Assembly: GCA_016290095.1 (NCBI GenBank) | Contig: JAEESU010000030.1 | Location: 1-57,170, forward strand | DNA from: Clostridia bacterium | Lineage (GTDB): Bacteria > Bacillota > Clostridia > TANB77 > CAG-508 | Length of the DNA: 57,170 bases | Direction: 5' to 3' | Program-made: the position numbers and the translations under genes | The notes under the pieces: generated by a model | Told to the model about the DNA's origin: nothing | Seen by the model: only the letters and a program-made list of their open reading frames with translations | Database searches by the model: none | Part shown: piece after piece, positions 50,482-57,170 of the stretch | Layout of the letters: every line of letters starts with the position of its first letter | How positions within the stretch are numbered: the first letter of the stretch is position 1

Positions 50482-50802
50482 ATGTATTACCGAGTAGTAT
50501 ATAGCACAATTGGTGATGCTAGTCAAGATGCCAAGAAGGGAATGGAAGAATTCCATGAATTTGATTATTTTGACGACAAAGAAGTGAGCTCAGCGACAGA
50601 AGCAGTGATTCAACAAAAATCACAGACCAATGAATACTCTCAAATTGGTAATCTTGTTCTTGATGAAGATCCTTTAAATATTCGTGTCGTACTTGATGAT
50701 CGGACATTGATATTTAGGAAAAACATCTTGAGAGGATTGCTTGAACGAGGAATTTCGTGGGAAACGATAACTCAAAGGTATGCCTTCAAGTATTCGATAT
50801 AA
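50482..50802 (+). CDS. Small unknown protein, atypical codon use
   Basis: A 106-residue soluble acidic protein without a recognised family (FDYFDDKEVSSATEAVIQQ, then DPLNIRVVLDDRTLIF). Arginines are CGA, CGT, CGG and AGG as well as AGA, and C-ending codons are common, in contrast to its AGA-only neighbours. GCGAAAGGAAGG lies eight bases ahead of the ATG. It is a single-gene unit with its own promoter, a long structured leader and a strong terminator, the third such unit in the window. Its role cannot be inferred. Confidence 0.72.
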   Translation: MYYRVVYSTIGDASQDAKKGMEEFHEFDYFDDKEVSSATEAVIQQKSQTNEYSQIGNLVLDEDPLNIRVVLDDRTLIFRKNILRGLLERGISWETITQRYAFKYSI

Positions 50803-50818
50803 TGGTATGATGAAGCAC

Positions 50819-50855
50819 AAGCACCAGTCAGTAAAAAGCTGACTGGTGCTTTTTT
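50819..50855 (+). terminator. Strong terminator after the small gene at 50482
   Basis: A 13-bp stem (aagcaccagtcag / ctgactggtgctt, 50819-50831 and 50839-50851), loop taaaaag, then a T-run. Confidence 0.93.
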
Positions 50856-50968
50856 ATTTTAATATATTAATATTCAAAAAATACTTTACTTTTCAGTCAA
50901 AAGATGATAGAATCACCATGCAAAAAGAGTAATTATTTAAAATATAAAACAGTTTTTTGGAGGTAGTT

Positions 50969-52165
50969 ATGCAAAAAAAGAACTTGCAGAACCTAAAAAA
51001 AACTGATTTGATTGACATTATAAATGTACAGCAAGAGGAGATAGATAGCTTAAAGAAAGATGTAAAAAGTCTAAAAAGTAAATTGAAAAAAGCAGAAAAG
51101 AAAGCATCAATAAATGATATTTCTTTAAAAATCAATAAAGCAGTTGAAGATACAGAAAAATATCTAGAAGAACTTAAAAAACTTCAAAAAGAAGCAACTG
51201 AATATTTAAGCACTATCAAATCTGTCAACAATTCAGATTTTGAAGGCCACGCAGAAAACATAACTAATGAAGAAGAATTGGAGAGTACAAATGGAAAAGA
51301 AACGATAATTATAGATGGAATTGATACAAAAGATAGAAGCCAAATTGTAGAAGAAGGAAATAGCAGTTTATTACCTGCAGTTTTTCCAACTAATGCGGAT
51401 TTGGCTATTATTAGTTCTATTTATATAAATATAAAAAGAAATAGATTAAAATTTATAGTTTTTTATATCGTTTCTGCAATTGTAATAACTCTTTCTTTAA
51501 CAACATTTGTTAAAGGATATAGTCAGGATGTAGAAATAAACTCGTTAACTCAAAATCTTGAAAACTATATTACCGAAAATGAAACAGAAAAACAAGATGA
51601 AAAACAATACATTGTAGACTTTGATGAACTCAATAAAATTAACTCAGATACAGTAGGCTGGCTAAAAGTAAATGGAATAGAAATTAATATGCCTATTGTT
51701 CAATCAAATGATAATAGTTATTATTTAAAACATAGTTTTGATAATAAAAGCAATGTATCTGGTTGGGCTTTTGCAGACTTTAGGAATAAGTTTGATGGAA
51801 CAGACAAGAATATTATAATTTATGGGCATAATAGACGAGATGATATCATGTTTAGTCCATTAGTAAATGTGCTAAAACCTGACTGGTATAATGTTGAAGA
51901 AAATAGCATTATAACTTTTATTGATGAAAATCAGGGTGAAAAGAAATATCAAGTTTTTTCAGTTTATCAGACAGAAGTTGAGGATTATTATATTCAAACT
52001 GATTTTTCAAAGGACAGTGAATATCAAAAGTTTTTTAATACTTTAAAATCACGAAGTATTAAAGATTTTAATGTAGAAGTTACTTCTAATGACAAAATAT
52101 TAACACTATCTACATGTGGAAACAACAGCAAATATAGAGTAATTCTACATGCAAAACAATTATAG
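50969..52165 (+). CDS. Class B sortase with N-terminal coiled coil
   Basis: A 398-residue membrane sortase. A cytoplasmic coiled coil rich in Lys and Glu (about 1-75) and an acidic linker precede one transmembrane helix (about 159-182). The external sortase domain has His287 in IIYGHNRRDD, Cys383 in TLSTC and Arg390 in KYRVIL, the full catalytic triad; TLSTC and the extra helix fit class B. The cytoplasmic coiled coil is an unusual addition. Sortases join sorting-signal proteins to peptidoglycan or polymerise pilins. The large adhesin 45 bases downstream is the likely substrate. GGAGG sets the start at 50969, four codons after a TTG. Confidence 0.88.
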   Translation: MQKKNLQNLKKTDLIDIINVQQEEIDSLKKDVKSLKSKLKKAEKKASINDISLKINKAVEDTEKYLEELKKLQKEATEYLSTIKSVNNSDFEGHAENITNEEELESTNGKETIIIDGIDTKDRSQIVEEGNSSLLPAVFPTNADLAIISSIYINIKRNRLKFIVFYIVSAIVITLSLTTFVKGYSQDVEINSLTQNLENYITENETEKQDEKQYIVDFDELNKINSDTVGWLKVNGIEINMPIVQSNDNSYYLKHSFDNKSNVSGWAFADFRNKFDGTDKNIIIYGHNRRDDIMFSPLVNVLKPDWYNVEENSIITFIDENQGEKKYQVFSVYQTEVEDYYIQTDFSKDSEYQKFFNTLKSRSIKDFNVEVTSNDKILTLSTCGNNSKYRVILHAKQL

Positions 52166-52209
52166 TTCATAAAAAATAATAATATAATAATTTTTTAGGG
52201 GGGGATTAA

Positions 52210-55200
52210 ATGAAATTGGAAATGAAAAAAGTATTAGCAATAATTATGATTTTATCTATGGTATTGAATCATTCATTTACTCTTGTTTCATATGCTACAG
52301 AAGAAATTGTTGCTAATATCGAACAAGCAGCTGAAGAAAATCCAGTTAATGAAGAAAGTTCAGAAGTTGAACAATCAGAAATAATTGAAGAAGAACCTTT
52401 AGCTGAAGAAAGCTCAGTTTCAGAGCAAGAAGAAGTTGTTCAAGAGGAAAGTGAACCTGCTAAAGAAGCAGAAATAACTGAAGAACAACAAGAAACAACT
52501 AATGAGGAAAATGAAACTATATCTGAGGAAACAGAAAATGTAACAGACAAAGCTTTTTCTGATGAAGAATTAGAAGATGGCGAAGTTATAGCAGAAGATA
52601 TAGAAACAGAAAATGAAGACACAGAAAAAATAGAAGATTTAGCTGTAACAATGCCAGCTCAAACCTTTGAAGAAACAATAGAAAATGTTCATGTCAAAGT
52701 AAGCGTTGACGAAGGAACTTTTAAAGTTGGTACAACAATGAAGGTTTCATTAGTTGAACCTGAAACAATTATGAACAATATCGAAAATGAAGTTGAAGAC
52801 TTCGTAGACAAAGTTGTTGCTGTTGATATAACATTTTATGATAAAGATAATAATGTTGTAGAACCAGAAAAACAAGTAAACGTAGAAATTACTTCAGACG
52901 AAATTGCTAAAATGGATAATCCTATTGTAGCACATGTTGATGACAATGGGGATACAGCAATTGTAGAACAAAAAGAAAATATAAATGCAGAAAATAAAGT
53001 TGGATTTGATGCTAACTCATTTTCAATTTATGCAGTTTTTGGAACAATTGAAACAACATATATATCAGCTGATGGAGAAACATATAATATTAAAGTAACT
53101 TATGGACCAGATTCTGGTATTCCAAAAGATGCAACTCTAACTGTTAGAGAAGTAGAAAAAGGTACAGATGAATACTTATCATATAATGAGCAAGCACTAA
53201 ACGAAGTGTCTTCTGCTGAAGATACAGGTTATGCTTCTATTTCAGATGATTCAGATGAATATGAATTAAAAATTGTAAATGTACCTAATGTTGAAGAAAC
53301 AACAGAATATACACGTTTTTTTGATATTTCAATTATGAGTGATGGTCAAGAAATAGAACCATTAATACCAGTTGATGTTAAAATAACATATAATAAAAAT
53401 ATTGTTTTAAACAAAAATGAAGAATTACAAATAGTTCATTTTAAAAACAATGGAGATATTGAAACAATAAAACCAAATGTAAATGGATCAGAAATTACAT
53501 ATAAACAAGAAAGTTTTTCAATAACAGGAACAATCGTATCATCTAATAGTACTGGTAATTATGCACTATTAGTTTCATATAATGGAGAATTATATGAAGT
53601 TCTACATAATGGAGAAGTTTTACCTATTACTGCAAATTCTAATGGCACATATACAATCGATATGGCAGAAACATGGATTGTAGAAAACAATAGAATATAT
53701 GCACGACTTTATGAACTTAATGAAAGAACAATGCAGAATGTTCTTGTAGGATATAAATGCATTAATCCATCAAATGATGCAGGTGTTTCAAAAATTAATT
53801 CAACAAACACTTCTCAAATAGCATCAATAAATCGTACTAATGCTGGTGGAAACGGATTTTATATTAGAAACAATAGTAATTATCTTTCTGTAGAAACAGA
53901 CCCTATAACAGGAAAACTAAAAATAAGTGGTAATAATTCTAGTGGTGATGCTGCGGTATTCTATTATGCAAGTGCAACTCAAAATTATGGTAGCAATGTG
54001 CCTAATCATCAAACAGTTGATCACATAGATATAGGAATTACAGCTGCAGCAACTGTAAGCGTTCCTTTAGCATATGGAACATATTATTATGCAGATGGAA
54101 CTGAAGCTAAAACAGTTGCAATTGGAGAAAGAGCTTATGCAACAGGAGTCAACTCAGTAATACCAATATCACAAGATGATATAATGGGTGCATCTGTTAA
54201 ATCTTATACTAAAGATTCAGCAGGAAATAAGACACCTGACAATACATTTTTAATATCTGATTATAGCACAAGTTATGGAGAAGCAGATGGAGTAAGAATT
54301 GATCAAGTTCGTTTAATGGGAACTTTTCCTGTTGGAACTGTAACATTAAGCAGAAATGCTAATAAAGGAAATGTACAACAATATATAACATCAGATAATC
54401 AAGTATATTATGAAGTTTCTGTAACAAAAGATGCTCCATTAACACTTCAATTAAATGATAGAGATATATATCAAAAAGATGGTGATGGTAATTTAGTTAA
54501 ATTAGAAGTAACAGTAAATGTTACATTATCAAGTGAATTTAGTTATTTTGATGATAGAAATAGTTGTCCAGGAATTAGGCGTTTCAATAGTAATGGAGTA
54601 ATAAACTCACAATCTAGCAGTGGAAGTGGTATGGATTTTGTACTTGGTACAAGAAATGAAACCGATGCAACAATTTCAGCAATAGAAATAATTAAATATA
54701 TTGTTGATGAAGATGGAAATAGAATTCAAACAAATAGTAATACTAATTATACTTTTGACATATATAATGATCCAAGTGGAGATGTAACAGCTCCAACTGC
54801 TTGGCCTCTTGAAACAGAAACACAAGTACCATATAGTAGTTTTAATTTTTCAAGATTAAATGATCGTATTGTAACTGTTTCAACAGATGGAATGGGAATT
54901 GCATATGATTATTCAGTAGAAAATGGATTAGTTTATATAAAAGAAGATAGTAGTTCTATACCTTCAACAATAACGGATTCAGAAGGAAATACTCTTAAAT
55001 ATAAAGAAACATATATAGAAACAGAATATGCATGGCGTAATGATCCATATGATAATACAATGCATTCAAATATTAATCAAAGTGATACAACAGTTGCTAT
55101 ACCTGATGTAGTTGGAGATTATCATTCAACTACATATGATGGTGAGCTACATAATACTTTCTTGGAGTTTTATGTATATAATGTTTATGAACCAGAAGAT

Positions 55201-57170
55201 ATTGAAGTATCAGTTGAAAAAGTTTGGTCAGATGGAGATAACATAGATGGAATTCGTCCACCTAGTGTTGATGTTACATTATTAGCTAATGGAAATGAAG
55301 TAGACGGATCTACTATAACATTAAATAGCAGAAATGAATGGAAACATACATGGACAGAACTTGCTAGAAAAGATGCATCAACAGGAGAACCAATAACTTA
55401 TACTGTAAGCGAAGTAACGACAGATGTAATTACAGGAACTGATTCAGCAACAACTTATGCATATAACATAACAGGTAGTGCTGATACAGGATTTACTGTA
55501 ACAAATACACATACACCAAATGGTGCAATTAAAGTAAAGAAAAATGTAACAATAAACGGACAAACTACAACAGAATCATTAACAGATGGAACATATACTT
55601 TTACTGTAGCAGATAGCACAGGAGCTACTGCAGCTACAGTTACTATAACATTTGCAAATGGTGTTGCAACAACAGCAACAGTAAATGGAGCAAATGCTAC
55701 TGTAACTGATGGAACAGTTGAAGTTTCAGGATTAAAACCTGGTGATTATACTATTACAGAAACAACACCAACAAATGGAACAACATTAGCAAGTACATCA
55801 GGTGGTAAATCAATAAGTGATAATGTTATAACAGTAACAGCAGTATCAGGACAAACAGGAAATAGTATAGCAGCTGCTGGCATGGGAACATTTACCAATA
55901 ATATAAATACAGGTGATTTAAAAGTAACAAAACAAGTTACTGGAACAACAGCTACAGACAAGGACTTTACTATTACAATTACTTTAACACCTCCTACAGG
56001 TGTTACTCTTGCTAATAGTTATCAAGCCAAAAGAGGAAATGATAATATAACAGTTAGTGTATCTAACAATGCAATAACAACAACAATTAAAGCAGGAGAG
56101 ACTATTGAAATATTTGGACTTCCAGAAGAAACAAGATATAGTGTAACAGAATCTAATTTACCAATAGGATATACTGAAGGAGAGCATATTGGAGTTCAGG
56201 AAAAAATAACAAGTACAACAGAAAAAGAAGTTACTATAAAAAATATATATACAGCAACAGGTTCAGCAACTATTACTGTAACAAAAAGACTATTAGGAAG
56301 AGAATTAACTAGTGGACAATTTAGTTTTACAATAACTGAAACAACACCAGATTCAGATTATGAAGAAACAGTAAGTAATGTACTTGGAAATGTATCTTTT
56401 ACGCAAATTGCTTATAATCAAGATGATATAGGAACACATACATATACTATTACTGAGGTAGATGGAGGAGCTGGCGGATATACATATGATAGCAAGACTA
56501 TATATGTAACTGTGAATGTAACTGATAATGGAAATGGAAGACTATCAACATCAGTAAAATATTCATATACAAATACTGGAGCAGAAGTAACAACTCCTGA
56601 ATTTGTAAATGAATATAATGCAGAAGGTGAAATTACAATTAATGCAAGCAAAACACTTGAAGGAAGAGAATTTAAACAAGGAGATACATGGACATTTGCA
56701 ATAAGTGGAAGTCCACTTCCAGTAGATGCAGAAGGAAATGAAGTTTCAAGTGTAACAATAAATCCAACAAGTGGAAATGAAGAAGCAATAGATTTTGGAA
56801 CATTTAAATATGAATTAGCAGATTTAAATGGAGAAGAAAGTGCAACATTTGAATATACAATAACAGAAAGTGGAAGTATCGCAGGAGTAACAAACGATGA
56901 AGATACAGATAGAGTAGTAAGAATAACAGTAACAGATGATGGAGAAGGAAACCTAGATGTATCTTTAGCACAAGACAGTGAAGCAGTAGAATTTGTAAAT
57001 GAATATAATGCAGAAGGTGAAATTACAATTAATGCAAGTAAAACACTTGAAGGAAGAGAATTTAAACAAGGAGATACATGGACATTTGCAATAAGTGGAA
57101 GTCCACTTCCAGTAGATGCAGAAGGAAATGAAGTTTCAAGTGTAACAATAAATCCAACAAGTGGAAATGA
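52210..57170 (+). CDS. Large cell-surface adhesin with Cna-B and pilin-isopeptide domains (runs off right edge)
   Basis: At least 1653 residues. A signal peptide (about 1-30, ending VSYA) is followed by an acidic Glu/Thr/Val tract (about 31-150). Beta-rich modules follow. From about 997 (VSVEKVWSDGDN) a Cna_B-like domain; then SpaA-like modules (GAIKVKKNV at about 1110, GDLKVTKQV at about 1236); then FctA/Spy0128-type pilin-isopeptide domains, recognised by KRLLGREL at about 1359 and KTLEGREF at about 1480 and 1610. Lysines in these modules are candidates for intramolecular isopeptide bonds. The C-terminal sorting signal lies outside the window. An AGGGGGGG site precedes ATG 52210. Probable wall-anchored adhesin or pilus-like shaft. 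Confidence 0.85.
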   Translation, partial: MKLEMKKVLAIIMILSMVLNHSFTLVSYATEEIVANIEQAAEENPVNEESSEVEQSEIIEEEPLAEESSVSEQEEVVQEESEPAKEAEITEEQQETTNEENETISEETENVTDKAFSDEELEDGEVIAEDIETENEDTEKIEDLAVTMPAQTFEETIENVHVKVSVDEGTFKVGTTMKVSLVEPETIMNNIENEVEDFVDKVVAVDITFYDKDNNVVEPEKQVNVEITSDEIAKMDNPIVAHVDDNGDTAIVEQKENINAENKVGFDANSFSIYAVFGTIETTYISADGETYNIKVTYGPDSGIPKDATLTVREVEKGTDEYLSYNEQALNEVSSAEDTGYASISDDSDEYELKIVNVPNVEETTEYTRFFDISIMSDGQEIEPLIPVDVKITYNKNIVLNKNEELQIVHFKNNGDIETIKPNVNGSEITYKQESFSITGTIVSSNSTGNYALLVSYNGELYEVLHNGEVLPITANSNGTYTIDMAETWIVENNRIYARLYELNERTMQNVLVGYKCINPSNDAGVSKINSTNTSQIASINRTNAGGNGFYIRNNSNYLSVETDPITGKLKISGNNSSGDAAVFYYASATQNYGSNVPNHQTVDHIDIGITAAATVSVPLAYGTYYYADGTEAKTVAIGERAYATGVNSVIPISQDDIMGASVKSYTKDSAGNKTPDNTFLISDYSTSYGEADGVRIDQVRLMGTFPVGTVTLSRNANKGNVQQYITSDNQVYYEVSVTKDAPLTLQLNDRDIYQKDGDGNLVKLEVTVNVTLSSEFSYFDDRNSCPGIRRFNSNGVINSQSSSGSGMDFVLGTRNETDATISAIEIIKYIVDEDGNRIQTNSNTNYTFDIYNDPSGDVTAPTAWPLETETQVPYSSFNFSRLNDRIVTVSTDGMGIAYDYSVENGLVYIKEDSSSIPSTITDSEGNTLKYKETYIETEYAWRNDPYDNTMHSNINQSDTTVAIPDVVGDYHSTTYDGELHNTFLEFYVYNVYEPEDIEVSVEKVWSDGDNIDGIRPPSVDVTLLANGNEVDGSTITLNSRNEWKHTWTELARKDASTGEPITYTVSEVTTDVITGTDSATTYAYNITGSADTGFTVTNTHTPNGAIKVKKNVTINGQTTTESLTDGTYTFTVADSTGATAATVTITFANGVATTATVNGANATVTDGTVEVSGLKPGDYTITETTPTNGTTLASTSGGKSISDNVITVTAVSGQTGNSIAAAGMGTFTNNINTGDLKVTKQVTGTTATDKDFTITITLTPPTGVTLANSYQAKRGNDNITVSVSNNAITTTIKAGETIEIFGLPEETRYSVTESNLPIGYTEGEHIGVQEKITSTTEKEVTIKNIYTATGSATITVTKRLLGRELTSGQFSFTITETTPDSDYEETVSNVLGNVSFTQIAYNQDDIGTHTYTITEVDGGAGGYTYDSKTIYVTVNVTDNGNGRLSTSVKYSYTNTGAEVTTPEFVNEYNAEGEITINASKTLEGREFKQGDTWTFAISGSPLPVDAEGNEVSSVTINPTSGNEEAIDFGTFKYELADLNGEESATFEYTITESGSIAGVTNDEDTDRVVRITVTDDGEGNLDVSLAQDSEAVEFVNEYNAEGEITINASKTLEGREFKQGDTWTFAISGSPLPVDAEGNEVSSVTINPTSGN
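56599..57170 (+). repeat. 390-bp tandem duplication encoding a 130-residue isopeptide domain
   Basis: The sequence from 56599 recurs from 56989 with an offset of 390 bases. The 182 bases seen of the second copy (56989-57170) match the first except C at 56649 versus T at 57039, a synonymous change (AGC/AGT, Ser). The unit encodes 130 residues beginning EFVNEYNAEGEITINASKTL. The near-identity points to a very recent duplication or gene conversion; more copies may lie beyond the edge. Confidence 0.93.

Noticed and set aside
52440-56651. Several minus-strand open frames inside the adhesin region
   Set aside because: They are antisense to one uninterrupted plus-strand frame with signal peptide and recognisable domains; low-complexity Thr/Ser coding creates such shadows.

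Overview
The window is AT-rich DNA from a Gram-positive, spore-forming Firmicute, most likely an uncultured gut Clostridia member. The evidence is a cotJABC spore-coat operon, a C+ type ribosomal protein L32, a class B sortase next to a Cna-B/pilin-type adhesin, near-exclusive use of AGA for arginine, and strong G-rich ribosome binding sites. I see no tRNA, rRNA, CRISPR array, integrase, transposase or relaxase. Most of the window is chromosomal backbone with accessory cargo between core genes. About fifteen sigma-A-like promoters, nearly all with 17-nt spacers, and eleven hairpin terminators or terminator-like hairpins divide it into transcription units.

Layout. 1-362 (minus): start of a secreted protein made of hexapeptide repeats. 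579-3800: MacB-like ABC exporter. 3950-4366: small gene of unusual composition. 4520-10168: giant membrane-anchored protein with cell-wall-hydrolase domains, convergent with cotJA-cotJB-cotJC (10208-11281, minus). 11482-13742: secG and rnr, followed by a second giant paralogue (13854-18911) where smpB/ssrA often lies. The two giants share a chassis and promoter sequence but end in different putative wall hydrolases. 19035-20835: small charged protein and an RlmD-type rRNA methyltransferase. 20849-26015: a compact operon of nucleotide-related enzymes (EEP phosphodiesterase, deoxyribosyltransferase-like protein, S51 peptidase, a large adenosine-deaminase-like protein with a Rossmann/SLOG-like tail, Ham1-type pyrophosphatase). 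26095-28607: a second atypical small gene, a coiled-coil protein and a 29-residue micro-ORF. 28689-33837: CDF transporter, DUF2130 nuclease-like protein, Nudix, GNAT, a second Ham1-like protein and a GT-C-like membrane protein.

33943-42469: unknown gene, rpmF, membrane glycosyltransferase-like protein, der, another polytopic membrane protein, plsY, gpsA, zinc-ribbon protein and dtd, linking ribosome assembly to phospholipid precursor synthesis. 42470-45426: short unknown gene, lipoprotein, asd and a membrane J-domain protein. 45552-50196: miaB, an mTERF-like helical-repeat protein, and mutS. 50482-50802: third atypical small gene, behind a long structured leader. 50969-57170: class B sortase and its probable substrate, a large adhesin running off the right edge inside a recent 390-bp tandem duplication.

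The strongest candidates for undescribed biology are the two giant paralogues with exchanged C-terminal hydrolases, and the nucleotide-enzyme operon centred on the split adenosine-deaminase/SLOG-like fusion. Three small, compositionally foreign single-gene units are a further puzzle. All functional calls come from reading motifs by eye; no database search was run.
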